A stretch of 64,000 bases of DNA. It comes from Rutidosis leptorrhynchoides. Lineage: Eukaryota; Streptophyta; Magnoliopsida; Asterales; Asteraceae. Position numbers and translations under genes: made by a program. Shown one piece after another: positions 1-13,548 of the stretch. The notes beneath the pieces were generated by a model. It was not told where the DNA came from, did not search any database, and saw only the letters and a program-made list of their open reading frames with translations. Where the stretch lies: positions 149,716,501 through 149,780,500 of the forward strand of contig NC_092338.1 of assembly GCF_046630445.1 (NCBI RefSeq). The letters run 5' to 3'. Position 1 is the first letter of the stretch. Each line of letters begins with the position of its first letter.

Positions 1-1671
1 ATGTCCAAGTATTTGCAAACGTTTACTGCAAACTATTTGTTTTTCTGGAAATATAATATCAAATATTGTCTTATTTTGTCTGCAAACTCGCACACTTAGA
101 AATATACTCATAAGTGTTGCAGACGAGATTAAGTTATTTTGCAGGCATAAAAACAAAATGTCTTCACTATTCAGCATACAAATCTTTTGGTCACATCTTC
201 TCTACAGACATGGTTCGCAAATCTTCAAACAAAAATATCTTAAAAAACTAACAACACCTTATTGTTCAGTGTTTTATTGTTTTAGTATATGATAGAATTA
301 TTCATGATTCATCAACCGTCACTCCACACATTCTTAAACATTACCTGAATCAACAAATTTTACAACTAATGATTCCAAATATTAACACATGATATATGAA
401 TTTACTTTCAATATTTGTGTGTAAATTTCATATTTTACAATAATACAAACTTGATTATTCATATGTTTAAGAACATAGTGTATCCAAAAAATACCTAAAT
501 GTCACCCAATCATTAAGCTCTGTTTCATATTAACACAATGTTATATCATAGTCATATATCTATTTCTTTACCATTTCCTTCTCATAATTAACCCATCACA
601 TTTCACTTAGTCATGACATACCATCACATGAACTGACATATATTATTTTAATATTACTTATTATTATTAAATTATTAATTAAAATTATTATTATTATTAT
701 TGTTATTGTTATTGTTATTATTAGTGTTTATATATTATATATAAACAAGAGATTGGTCTAGGCTCGTTTCGCTGAGCCGAATAGAATCCGAAGAGATTGG
801 TCCAGGCCCGTTTTGCTGGGTCGAATATGAACTAACCATTCTTTAGGTAAACTTATGACTTTAAAAAAAACTTTAAAAGAGCATGATTTAATCCTAAATA
901 TAATCCTAAATATGAGGCTTATTCTATTATTTCTAAATAAAACTGAAAGTAAACTTACAACTAAAATGTTGAAACCATTTACTATGAGCAGTTTCTTATA
1001 ACTTCCTTTCGATCTATTGTCCCAAAATTACATCATAGTTATACACTTTCACCCAACTCAACACTATATGCAATGCCAATAAAGGCCATTAGGTTGATCA
1101 CTACAATTAACTAAAGAACTATTAAACTAAGTACAATATCAGACTAAATAACACCCATATAATTACGACTACAATAATACCATCATGTTGTATTTACCTC
1201 TGTTCCTCAAAATCTTAGCCACTGTAAACCCACCAGGTTAGACCCCATTACTTAAGTTATTTACTACTCGTAATATTTTACAGTTATATAACCCTCCAAA
1301 AATCCATATTTTTGAATACCCCAACACCCTTCAAAATACTTTGATTTTCAAGAAGAACAGCACCCTTCAAACTACTTTGATTTTCAAGAAGAACATAAGC
1401 ACATAATACCGTATCACCCTATAATGTTGATACAGCTACATCCCAAAATACTAAACTTAAATCCCGAAGTTCACCACAAACAAATCAGTATTTCCAGTTA
1501 TTCAATAAAAAAAGAAGTCAAATTATAAAACTAAAACCATAACATTATCAAAAACAGTGTGTTTAAATGATTCAGTCACACTTACAATTACAATAAAATA
1601 TACAATATGAAATGTACACAATACAAATTACAATTGTTGTATATTGGAAAAGCTAAAATATGACAAAAAAT
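1..1671. other. Intergenic AT-rich DNA, no gene seen
   Basis: No reading frame here looks coding. The stretch holds a TTA/ATT-type trinucleotide tract at about 655-722. It also holds an imperfect tandem duplication at about 753-827 (two copies of a segment starting AGAGATTGGTC), and a 40-odd-bp tandem duplication at about 1329-1395 containing ACTTTGATTTTCAAGAAGAA twice. Nothing else is supported. Confidence 0.7.
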
Positions 1672-1721
1672 AAGTATATATGTATGTATATCTATATATG
1701 TATATGTATATAGATATATAG
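1672..1721. repeat. TA/TATG microsatellite left of TIR element
   Basis: Imperfect TATATG and TATA repeats. They form the left border of the inverted-repeat element at about 1722-2130. Confidence 0.8.
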
Positions 1722-2126
1722 GGGCATGTTCATGAAACGAGAACCACAAAAGGGAGAGAACTGTGAGAACTTTTTAATTTCATAGTTTTTATGCATTTAA
1801 ATACAACAAATTACATGCAAATGTAAATTAATGTTCATACCATTAACAAACATATGTTCATTACCACAAATTACATGTTAAATTGTTAATTATATAAAAT
1901 GTTCACATGCTACACATACAAATATTAACATGTGAACGGAAAACTATATATTTGATTATATTGGTAAAATATAAGTTCTTTTCAAACTATTTTATTTATT
2001 TTATTTTCATTTTTACTCTCCATCAACATTTATGGATGATTCAATCTATTCACACGTGAAAATCTTTGTAAATTAAAAGTTCTCACAGTTCTTGTTTTTT
2101 TGTGGTTCTCGTTTGAACTTTTGACT

Positions 2127-2130
<4 letters not shown>
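1722..2130. mobile_element. Small TIR (MITE-like) element inside a microsatellite
   Basis: The left end (ACGAGAACCACAAAA, then GAACTGTGAGAACTTTT) is repeated inverted at the right end (about 2077-2117). The terminal arms are about 50 bp and enclose AT-rich, non-coding DNA. The element is about 400 bp and lies directly between TA/TATG microsatellite DNA on the left and a long (TA)n tract on the right. This resembles miniature elements reported to insert in (TA)n tracts. The exact ends and target duplication cannot be fixed because the flanks are themselves repeats. Confidence 0.55.
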
Positions 2131-2215
<85 letters not shown>

Positions 2216-2371
2216 ATGTATCTATGTATCTATGTATCTATGTATGTATGTATGGATGTATGGATGCATGCATGTATGTATGTATGTATGTATGTATGTA
2301 TGTATGTATGTATATGCATATATTTATGTATATATGTACACGTATGTATGTATGTATATATATGTATGTAT
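2131..2371. repeat. (TA)n then (TATG)n compound microsatellite
   Basis: About 80 bp of pure TA are followed by about 150 bp of ATGT/TATG repeats. Reading frames over it (Tyr-Ile or Met-Tyr-Val runs) are artefacts of the repeat. Confidence 0.95.
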
Positions 2372-3345
2372 GCATAGAGTTGTATTCAAATGAGAACATT
2401 CTCATTTTAAAAATTGATGAGAACAATTATGAACCATTGGATGAGTTAGTTACTAAATAAATAAATTTAAATTTATTTAAAACACTAAATATGCTTTGAA
2501 GGGTATGGTAGTAAAATGGAACAAGTGGTGAGAACAATTATACTCGGTCAAACAAGTAACCGTCCAAACCCACTTTCATCTTCTTCCACTTTTATCTTCC
2601 ATTTAATTCATATGATGGTTTTATATACTCCCGTATAAAACTTTGCAGATAAAAACATAAATTGCAAGTTGTTTACAATTGATACATCCTTTCTTCATGT
2701 ATATGGATCTGAATATTATCACACTTATATATATGCATCCTCCTATGTATTGTGGCCCATGATCTCTATTTGAGGTTTAGAATAAAACAAAATTTAGTAG
2801 TATCTTCTGGTTGTAGTTCGTTTGAGTGCATCCATATCTACCATTTTTTATCATTCGATATAAGTTTAGCTTACCAATAAGAGTGATGTTTCTACATCCG
2901 CATAGTTTTGATTTTAAATATGAGATTGCATCCTCGGTTTATATAATTCGATTTTGTGTCCCAGTGATGTATATCGATGCACTATGCATCCACGATTTTG
3001 TTACGGTAAATTATATAAAGACATCAGTACGTACTACACTCGTTCCGGTGATCACTAAACTAAAGCATCCTTGTGTTTGTAGTTTGGATGCATTCCAAGA
3101 ATTGATAGAATTGATACAGCTACATGCTTTTAATGAATAAGAAACGATGGATCATGGATGGATGTAAAACTTTATATATCATTTTATATTATATTTATAA
3201 TTTATATGTAATATGAAATAAAAATCGTAATAGAGGGGCTACAATTCAGGAGGCAAAAATGATGGAACCATTTAAAATTACACTTTTACAATGTTCTCAT
3301 TGTATTTAATTTGTGAGAACATTCTCACTAGAACACTATCATGTA
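2372..3345. mobile_element. Probable TIR element with diverged ends
   Basis: The left end contains ATGAGAACATTCTCAT and the right end GTGAGAACATTCTCAC, each followed inward by related AT-rich sequence. The element is about 970 bp and is flanked on both sides by TATG/TATA microsatellite. A 104-codon frame inside (2826-3140) has no recognisable domain. The ends are more diverged than in its two neighbours, so this call is weaker. Confidence 0.4.
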
Positions 3346-3370
3346 TGTATGCATATTATATATATATAAT

Positions 3371-4771
<1,401 letters not shown>

Positions 4772-4932
4772 TGTCACGACCCGGAAAATTTTGACTTATT
4801 TTGAATCAAATTTTCGATATGATTTAATATTTTCGACACGATAAGCAAAGTCTGTAAAGTTGAATCTCAAAATTTTTGAACTGTTTTCATACATTCATTT
4901 AACCTCGACCATTCCAGACAATTCATGAACCG

Positions 4933-5021
<89 letters not shown>

Positions 5022-5877
5022 TACGAACTTGAAACACATTAATGAAGTATTACACTTACAATTTTATACTACAAAGTGATATGTAAAACAAATCAGACAA
5101 CGTGCTATTTTCATATAAATATCATTTCAATTTATTGATTATTGATTTGGTGTTAGACGGGTTATCACTATCTTAAAGGTAGCGACATATATTTTTATGA
5201 AAAAGTTAAACCCGGGAATTTTAGTATCAGTTTCATTCACTCGTGATAATGATAAAGGCAACTCCCTAATTAACGTCATTATTATTACAATCATTGTTGT
5301 ATCTATTTCCTTTACATTTTATATTATATATAATTATTACATCTTCCGTGTTTTATTTTCTTTCTTTTGTTGTTGGTCAAAGAACAACCACACAAAAACT
5401 CCACTTGCACATTTAACCATTGTTTTTGATTGCTATCATATACATATATCTATATCTAATATCTTTATATATAATTAGGTTATCCAAACACTAGCATACA
5501 ATCACCTTTCTATCTTAACTTTTCATTTAAACAAGTAAATCAAACACTTCAATTCTCTCTCCCTCTTCTACAAATCGTTTAAAGTTTTGTGATTCAAATG
5601 AGACCCACTTAATATTATATAAGCACATATACATGACCACCACCACCATCTAATGTTTCTATTTCTTATTTCTGTATTGGTTACAACCAAACCCACTAAC
5701 ACAAATTATGTGAGTTGCTTTTCTTTTGTCTTTGTCGTGGACCCACACAAACAAACACATCTTTCTCCTTGTGCATGCATTTCGACATAATACAAAACCT
5801 TAGGCTGCTAGTTGAATTTTGCTAGTTGGATTTTACTGTTCTTTTTTTTTTTTTTTTTGACTTCTCCACATAACAAT

Positions 5878-5988
<111 letters not shown>

Positions 5989-6645
5989 CACGATATGCAT
6001 ACATATACATCTCTTTCTCTATATATTTACAACATACTCGATAAACAAGACTTACCATCACCTTCACATATACCTTTGATCACCAATCACCACCATCATA
6101 ACAACCGTCACCCATTCACTTCACTTCCACCGCCACCCTAGCTACACCATCGACCACCCATCACCACCAAGAACAATCCTCACCACCACTACACAATCAC
6201 CACCATCGAATATCATCACACCCGCCACCACCTTGCAACACCTTCCACCTTTCCATCCGCCAATCTCCACCACTGCTATGCAACTGCTACTGTTTCTTTT
6301 TGTCACCCAACACCCACTTGTGTATATCGAAACCCACTTGTGAACACCATGCAAACTTGCTGCTATTGTTTTTCTGTTACGAAACCATGAATGATGATGG
6401 AAGATATCGAATGAAAATGATGATTATATTATGATGATGATGCGAGTATGCATGATGATGATATACGAATACGATGATGATGTGGATCGTGGTGATGATA
6501 GTTAATGAAGATGATGAGACGATGAGAAAGAAAGATGTTTACGCATATGATGATGACTCGTGATAATGATGATTATGATTACAGAGATGATTATTATCTT
6601 GATGATCTTGATCTTGATGGAAGAAGAACAAACGGATAGAAGAGT

Positions 6646-6653
6646 TATATAAA
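6646..6653 (+). promoter_or_regulatory. TATA box of solo LTR L1
   Basis: TATATAAA. It would place transcription start near 6675-6680, just before the tRNA-like module. Confidence 0.5.
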
Positions 6654-6680
6654 TTTTAATCCGGGTTAAATCAGAAAAAC

Positions 6681-6757
6681 AGATTAGCTCAGATGGTTGG
6701 GGGTGTGTCTGGTTAGCGAGAGGTCTCGGGTTCGAGCCCGAGCTGTAGCATTTTTTT
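6681..6757 (+). other. tRNA-like Pol III module inside LTR L1
   Basis: An A-box match TAGCTCAGATGG (6685-6696) is followed 44 bp downstream (start to start) by a B-box match GGTTCGAGCCC (6729-6739). The latter lies in a CTCGGGTTCGAGCCCGAG stem-loop like a T-arm. A run of seven T (6751-6757) follows, a Pol III terminator. No cloverleaf with a credible anticodon arm is evident, so it is tRNA-derived (SINE-head-like) and not a working tRNA gene. A diverged copy occupies the same place in both L3 LTRs. Confidence 0.55.
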
Positions 6758-6987
6758 GGGAACTTGTTACTTTAAGGTTCGTGAATCCGAGGCCAACCCT
6801 GCACTTGTTCAGTGCTGTCATACGCATAATTACTACGAAATATAGTATCGTGAGTTTCATTTGCTCCATTTTGGGAACTTGTTACTTTAAGGTTCGTAAA
6901 TCCGAGGCCAACCATGCACTTGTTCAGTGTCGTCATACGCATAATTACTACGAAATACAGTATCGTGAGTTTCATTTGCTCCATTTT
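6758..6987 (+). repeat. 115-bp tandem duplication in LTR L1
   Basis: Two copies (6758-6872 and 6873-6987) beginning GGGAACTTGTTACTTTAAGG differ by a few bases. The L3 LTR has only one copy of the equivalent segment (about 11750-11830), so the duplication is specific to this LTR. Confidence 0.9.
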
Positions 6988-7192
6988 GAAATGCTTTTGC
7001 ATTATATATTTTTGTGCTAAGAATATATGCAATGTTTTATAACTGCTTTACGTTTAGGCACAAGTACTCAACTGTAATTATGTTGTCTTGATTTGTCATG
7101 CAAATCCTCACCGTAATATCGTTAATTGCTTGGTATAACGCAAACTTAATTATTATGAGTAGGCCTATTGAGAGTAACGTCTCTAACCATTT

Positions 7193-7567
7193 TGTTAGGA
7201 AGAGAGGATCGCCTGGACATTGGGAGATACAAATTTGAGAGAAAATAACTCTATTACTCACAAGAATATATTACACGAGTATTTACAAAACTCAAAAAAC
7301 AAAAACTCTCAAACTCACACACACTCTCTAGGTTGTGATTACACTTCTCTGAGTGATTTGGGATGATTTACAACTGAGGTTTGCACCTCTATTTATACTA
7401 AAACTTTGGTGGCGGTGGAATGGTGTGAACGATGAAGGTGTAGTGCGCAACGGAGATGGTGGGCGGCCGTCATCGTATTCATCTTTGCTTCTTCTACATG
7501 GTGTTCAAAAAAGTCTACTTTGAGCACCTAGAAGGTGAGCTTCTAGATTGTAGGCTGGAAACTTTTA
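7193..7567 (-). repeat. 3' LTR of copia C1
   Basis: It begins TGTTAGGAAG on the plus strand and ends CTTTTA, where the other copy has CTTTCA, so the terminal CA has mutated. A polypurine tract (CCCCCTCC on the plus strand, 7573-7580) lies immediately inside, as expected for a minus-strand 3' LTR. Confidence 0.95.
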
Positions 7568-8640
7568 ATTCTCCCCCTCCAGCCGAATCCACGAACATTC
7601 CAGTTATGTCTCTGCATAACTCCAACTTCTCTCGAGTCACCACCTTTGTTAACATATCCGCAGGATTCTCCTTTGTATGGATCTTCACTAGTCTCAACAG
7701 TTGTCGATCAATTACCTCGCATATCCAATGATAGCGAATATCAATATGTTTTGTACGGGAATGGTACATGGAGTTCTTGCTCAAATCTAGAGCACTCTGA
7801 CTGTCACAATGTACCCTGTACTCCTTTTGCTTGATTCTAAATTCTTGGAGATAACGCTTTAACCACAACATTTCTTTTCCAGCTTCTGCGGCAGCAATAT
7901 ACTCTGCTTCAGTTGTGGATAATGCAACACACTTCTGTAGTCTTGACTGCCATGAAACAGCTCCTCCTGCAAAAGTGTAAATGAATCCTGAAGTAGATTT
8001 CCTACTATCAAGATCTCCGACCATATCCGCATCTGTATAGCCTTCCAAGATTGGATCAGCTCCCCCGTAACAAAGACATATCTTCGTTGTACCTTTAAGA
8101 TATCTAAGAATACATTTTACCGTATTCCAATGCTCTTTCCCGGGGTTGGAGAGAAAACGACTCACCGTTCCCACTGCATGAGCAATATCGGGCGTTGTAC
8201 ATACCATTGCATACATCAAACTTCCAACTGCTGAAGAATATGGTACTGAAGACATCTTCCCGATCTCTTTCTTGGATGAGGGACAAGAACTCTTGCTTAA
8301 CTTGAAATGATTGGCTAATGGAATGCTAACAGGTTTGGCATTGTTCATATTGAAACGTGAAAGCACTCGTTCAATATACTTCTCCTGAGATAGCCATAAC
8401 CTTTTATTCTTCCTGTCTCGGGTTATCTGTATTTCCAAAATCTGTTGAGCCAGTCCTAAGTCTTTCATTTCAAAAGACTTCGAGAGTTCCCTCTTCAGCT
8501 GGTTGATCTTCGTTGTGTCTTTCCCTACGATCAAAATATCGTCTACATATAGTAGAAGAGCAACGGAATCTCCTCCAGAAAACTTCTGAATGTAGACACA
8601 CTCATCTGCTGCAGTTTTCTTGAACCCTTAACTCACCATG
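7568..8640 (-). pseudogene. C1 pol, 3' part: end of reverse transcriptase and RNase H
   Basis: The frame 8534-7515 reads through the end of reverse transcriptase and RNase H. The RT active-site block LLLYVDDILIVGKD is encoded just upstream (about 8570-8520). It is followed by the connection region and RNase H motifs YTDADMVGDLDSRKSTSGF, STTEAEYIAA and DSQSALDLSKN. These give a hybrid-degrading nuclease that acts with RT inside the cytoplasmic particle. A TAA at 8628-8630 breaks the frame near the L3 junction. The 5' continuation lies at 30218 and beyond; the two ends join across L3 with a 5-bp duplication. Confidence 0.93.
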
Positions 8641-8807
8641 TGTGATGACCCGGGAATTTCCGACCAAATTTAAACTTAATCTTATATGATTTTGATACGA
8701 TAAGCAAAGTCTATTAAACTGAGTCTCATAATGTTTGAACTATTTTCATGAATGCATTTGACTTTGACCATCTCCGAAGATTCACGAACAATTGTGTGTA
8801 AATAAAT

Positions 8808-8889
<82 letters not shown>

Positions 8890-9046
8890 GTAAGTATATA
8901 TATAATAATTGAAAATAATAAAAAGTAATCATTAGAATTTAAAAATGTAAAATAATAACTAAGTTACTATTAAAATTAACCATGTAAAATGAGATACAAA
9001 ATAATCAAGTTACAATTAAAATAAATTTATATATAAATGTATGATT

Positions 9047-9132
<86 letters not shown>

Positions 9133-9135
<3 letters not shown>

Positions 9136-9221
9136 CTATATAATATACGTTATATAATGACTTATGTTGAATCTTAAATTTTTATACATATTTTACATTA
9201 TGCATATACATATAATAATAG

Positions 9222-9307
<86 letters not shown>

Positions 9308-9410
9308 CTATTATTATATGTATATGCATAATGTAAAATATGTATAAAAATTTAAGATTCAATATAAGTCATTATATAACGTATATTATATAGTTATATT
9401 ATATATATCA
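9133..9410. repeat. Inverted repeat around (TA)n, present only in the 5' LTR
   Basis: The arms (about 9134-9222 and 9305-9405) are near-perfect reverse complements, including TATGTATATGCATAATG and its partner, separated by (TA)n. The 3' LTR has only the right-arm sequence (from about 26821). Confidence 0.85.
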
Positions 9411-10754
9411 ATAATATGTAATACTAAAATATTAAATGTATTATAAAAATGTTGTTATAATAATATTATTATTACTTTCACTATTAATATCATTATTAGC
9501 GTTATTAATATTATTATTTTTACATATATGATCCATAGATATGAATTTGTTATATATAAACTGATATAGTATATTTATAATTAGTAGTAGTATTATTATT
9601 AATAATAATATTATTGTTATAAATTTAAAAGTTATTATTATTGATATTTTAATTATTTATATCATTATTAGTATTATTATTAATATTATCATTAATAATA
9701 TTATTATTACATTATTAGTATTTTTATTATTATTACTAATATTAATGGAATTATATTTATTAACATATTTATTATCTTTCAATATAAATTAATCTGTATT
9801 ATATATATTGATGTCAGATAATCACGTATAACAAAAACTATTATTTATTTTGCTTTCTTCCTAAACCTCTATTATACCCATGAGAGATCCAGCAACCCTA
9901 CCATAAAACTTTCATCGATTATTACTGTGGAATGGAATCTTTGAACAGTGTTATTTGAGCCACTTCTGCGAATTGATAAAGAGAGCAGCTACTTTATAGT
10001 TGTTATTATTTTTTTCTCTTTCTTTTTTTCAACGATACCTCTGTTCCAACTTGATTTCTTCCAAAAATTCGAAATCGAAAAACTTCAAAATCCATTAATG
10101 CCAATTTGTTAGGAATCCTCTATTGATACTAACTGCAAAGTTTCTAATTCCAATTTCGATTATCGAATGAGAATTTTGGAGTCAAAGTAAATTTTAAAAA
10201 AAGTCAACAGGATGTTCTTCAAGTAAATTCGAAATTTCTGTTTCAATTTGAGTTTAATTGATAATTTTTATAGCTTTTAGAAGTGATTTGAAACATACTT
10301 TGTGTTATAACCTTTATCTAAATCATGGCCATTTGAAAAATCGAATTTTTTTTTTTAAAGATATCAGCGACGGACTGATGTGTTCTTCTTCATAATTTTT
10401 TTTTCGATTTTATTAACTTCAAATACCTCATTTAATATTCTCTGATTTGTTTAAACATGAAACCAATTTCGTTATATAATCAAGGTACGAAACTTTCTCA
10501 ATTCCACAATCAATAAATTTTTTTACGAAGAACAGTAGCAGCGATGCTCTTTTTTTTTTTTACTTTCTATTTTTTTTACTGTGATATCATTTATTGTTGG
10601 ATATCATTTATAAAAAAAATAAAAATAAAAACTTATTATGAAACATATTATAAGTTGGGTTTGATCCTTGGTTGAATGGGTTGATTCATGAAGATGATGA
10701 GACAAACTAATGGAGAGTTAAATAAAACGGGTTAGAGAATAATTTAGAAAGACA

Positions 10755-10835
10755 AGCCAGCCCAGCTGGTTAAATGGAGTGACGGGGTAGCGAGTGGTCA
10801 CTAGTTCGAGACTTGGCATCGACTTTTTTTTTTTT
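10755..10835 (+). other. tRNA-like module in L3 5' LTR (degenerate)
   Basis: CAGCCCAGCTGGTTAAATG (A-box-like) and AGTTCGAGACT (B-box-like, 10803-10813) are followed by a T run (10824-10835). Layout and flanking sequence match the better-preserved module of L1. The boxes have drifted from consensus. Confidence 0.45.
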
Positions 10836-10891
10836 AAATGCTTTATCCTTGAGGTAGTTTACTATCTTCATTATTATTATTATAAACATTA

Positions 10892-10926
<35 letters not shown>

Positions 10927-12274
10927 GTTATGTTATTATTAAGTATTAGTATTATCATTATTAAATATTATGACTATTATGATTATTATTATTATGATCA
11001 TTATTGTTATTATTAGAATTATGGTTATTAAGATTATTATTACAAATATAAGTTTTATGATAGAAATTTCATTTTTATTACTATATTAAGATTATTGTTA
11101 CAAATATGATTATTGTTATTACTATTAATGTTATTATTAATGTTATTATTATCACCTAAAAATATAAATGTTATCATTTTACCCTAGTATAAGCACTACT
11201 ATTATTATTAGTAACATAAGTATTATTATAAATATTACCATTATTATTATTAGTATTAGTATCAAAATGATCAATAAAAATCAACATTATTATAACTAAC
11301 ATTAGACTATGATTTATTAAAATAATTTGTATTATTATTATTATTGTTATTACTAAGTATTAACATCGAATATTATTAGATTTATTATTACTATCAAGAT
11401 ACAATTTATTATATGTATCACCAATATTAATATCATTAACATATTTATAATTATTGAAATCATTAATATCATTAATATAAATATTATTATTAACATTATC
11501 AGTATTATAATTATCGTATTTAGTGTTATGATAATAACTATCTTTTCAAACAACTGATATATATATATAAAATATTATAAGACACATAACATAACAAAAT
11601 CAATATTTTCATATATATAAAAAAGAATACTTGAGACATGTATATATCATTAATATAAAAAAAATGATACAACTAATAAATTATTATATATAAAATTTTT
11701 CGTTTACAATCATGGGTATTAATAAATATACAAATGATATAGGTTAGTGAATCTGAGGTCAACCCTGCATTTGTTCAATATCGCTATATGTATTTTTACT
11801 ACAAAATACATTAGGTGAGTTTCATTTACCTTTTTACCCTTTATATTTTTGGGCTGAGAATACATGCGCAATTTTTATAAATGTTTTACGAAATAGACAC
11901 AAGTAATCAAAACTACATTATATGGTTGAATTATCGAAATCGAATATGCCCCTTTTTATTAAGTCTGGTAATCTAAGAATTAGGGAACAGACACCCTAAT
12001 TGACACGAATCCTAAAGATAGATCTATCGGGCCCAACAAGCCCCATCCAAAGTACCGGATGCTTTAGTACTTCGAAATTTATATCATGTCCGAAGGAGGA
12101 TCCCGGAATGATGGGGATATTCTTATATGCATATTGTGAATGTCGATTACCAGGTGTTCAATCCATATGAATGATATTTTTGTCTCTATGCATGGGACGT
12201 ATGTTTATGAGAAATGGAAATATGAAATCTTGTGGTCTATTAAAAATTGTGAAATGATTATTTATGTTAAACTA

Positions 12275-12327
12275 ATGAACTCACCAACCTTTTGGTTGAC
12301 ACTTTAAAGCATGTTTATTCTCAGGTA
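12275..12327 (+). promoter_or_regulatory. Conserved LTR hairpin motif (L3 5' LTR copy)
   Basis: A block of about 53 bp from ATGAACTCACC to TTCTCAGGTA with a small hairpin CCAACC-TTTT-GGTTG. Equivalent blocks occur at the matching place in L1, L4 and their relatives. It lies near the LTR 3' end, so it may belong to the RNA 3' end or R/U5 region; its function is not known. Confidence 0.6.
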
Positions 12328-12647
12328 TGAAAGAAATCTTCAGCTGTGCATTAGCTCATATTAGAGACATTACTTGGAGTCATTCATGGCATATTTCAAA
12401 AGACGTTGCATTCGAGTCGTTGAGTTCATCAAGATTATTATTAAGTCAATTATAGTTAGATGTATTATGAAATAGTATGCATGCCGTCAACTTTCGATGT
12501 AATGAAAGATTGTCTTTTCAAAAACGAATACAATGTTTGTAAATGTATCATATAGAGGTCAAGTACCTCGCGATGTAATCAACTGTTGTGAATCGTTTAT
12601 AATCGATATGGACTTCGTCCAGATGGATTAGGACGGGTCTTCACAGT

Positions 12648-12659
12648 TGGTATCAGAGC
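12648..12659 (+). other. Primer-binding site of L3
   Basis: TGGTATCAGAGC lies two bases after the LTR end. It complements the 3' end of plant initiator tRNA-Met, the usual primer for minus-strand DNA synthesis. Confidence 0.9.
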
Positions 12660-13077
12660 GGTGGTCTTAGCGAACCAGGTCTTGCATTAGTGTGTCTAAC
12701 TGATAGTCGTTAGGATGCATTAGAGAATCTGGACTTCGACCGTGTCTGCATGTCAAAAGTTTTGCTTATCATTTTTGTCGGAAATCATCTGTTTATCATC
12801 CTTAGGAATTTATCTGCTTATCATTCTTAGTCTAGACACATCTTACTGCAATGATTGCATGAATAGTGTATAGAAAAAATTCGTATCTTAGCTTATCTGC
12901 TAATTCATATCTTAGCATATATGTTATTGTTATCTTTGCCTGACAGCTTCCGTAGATTCCTCCGTAACTTATGGGATTTTAGTATTATATGTGCATATGT
13001 AAACTATGTATTGCAGGGTACTAATCTACATCCTATAATCTATTTCTTATCGAAAATCCTTTATCTGATCGTACGAG
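12660..13077 (+). other. L3 leader between primer site and small ORF
   Basis: AT-rich untranslated leader. The equivalent leader in L4 (about 21510-21900, minus strand) is clearly related, including the GAACCAGGTCTTGCATTAG block. No other feature seen. Confidence 0.6.
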
Positions 13078-13548
13078 ATGAATCCCTCAACCTGTTCGAG
13101 TCCCTCAGATTCTGATAGCTATTCTGATAGTTATTTCGACAGCTATTCTGATATAGATTTCCACTCAAGCTCCGAAAGCAGTGTGACCGGAATGGATCAA
13201 CCAATCAGTCATCATCTATTCTGGATGAATTGGGGATGGGTTCGTAGCCTCCTCAATCATTGGAGACAAGAAGAAGGTGATCCTTTTCATCCGCCACATT
13301 GCCCTATTGGCGAAGAACCTGAAGCACTTACCGGTGAACCTGTTCGAAACACCATCTTTTCTCTCATTTCCAGAGTATCTCGCCACGATTATATACTATA
13401 CCAAATTCTAGATTATATTTATCCGCTAGTCCGAACTGAAAATCACCCCGGTGTAATAGAAGAAGTCAACGAGCAACGCGCTCGGGTAGTGGCTTTAGAG
13501 AATATGGTGCGAAGGTTACAAACACCAGCAGCAGCACCAGCAGCATAA
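13078..13548 (+). CDS. Conserved small protein of L3, possible Gag-like
   Basis: A 156-residue frame. The N-terminus is rich in Ser/Asp/Tyr (about residues 4-40). It is followed by a highly conserved block MDQPISHHLFWMNWGWVR (about 41-58), a Pro/Glu-rich middle, and a C-terminal stretch with heptad-like leucine/valine spacing (about 125-148) ending in Ala/Pro. The same protein is encoded by L4, with about three quarters of residues matching by eye, although the two LTRs are very different. I do not recognise a named family. The position just after the leader is that of gag, and the coiled-coil-like C-terminus would suit self-assembly or joining a partner's particle. That role is inference. 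Confidence 0.6.
   Translation: MNPSTCSSPSDSDSYSDSYFDSYSDIDFHSSSESSVTGMDQPISHHLFWMNWGWVRSLLNHWRQEEGDPFHPPHCPIGEEPEALTGEPVRNTIFSLISRVSRHDYILYQILDYIYPLVRTENHPGVIEEVNEQRARVVALENMVRRLQTPAAAPAA

Larger units (their letters stand above)
8641..12645 (+). repeat. 5' LTR of L3 (about 4.0 kb)
   Basis: It contains (TA)n at 8815-8886, 9049-9133 and 9222-9305, a roughly 100-bp-arm inverted repeat around the last tract (about 9133-9410), and ATT-rich DNA at 9430-9790 and 10858-11540. A degenerate tRNA-like module lies at 10755-10835 and the conserved hairpin motif at 12275-12327. The inverted repeat is absent as a pair from the 3' LTR. No reading frame is credible. Confidence 0.93.

Noticed and set aside
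2100-2426. Tyr-Ile and Met-Tyr-Val repeat frames, also at 4164, 6067, 8932 and 43546
   Set aside because: Direct translation of TA and TATG microsatellites.
2826-3140. 104-codon frame
   Set aside because: Lies in a probable TIR element, AT-rich composition, no recognisable domain or homologue.
6681-6757. Working tRNA gene
   Set aside because: A and B boxes are good, but I cannot fold an acceptor stem and anticodon arm with a sensible anticodon.
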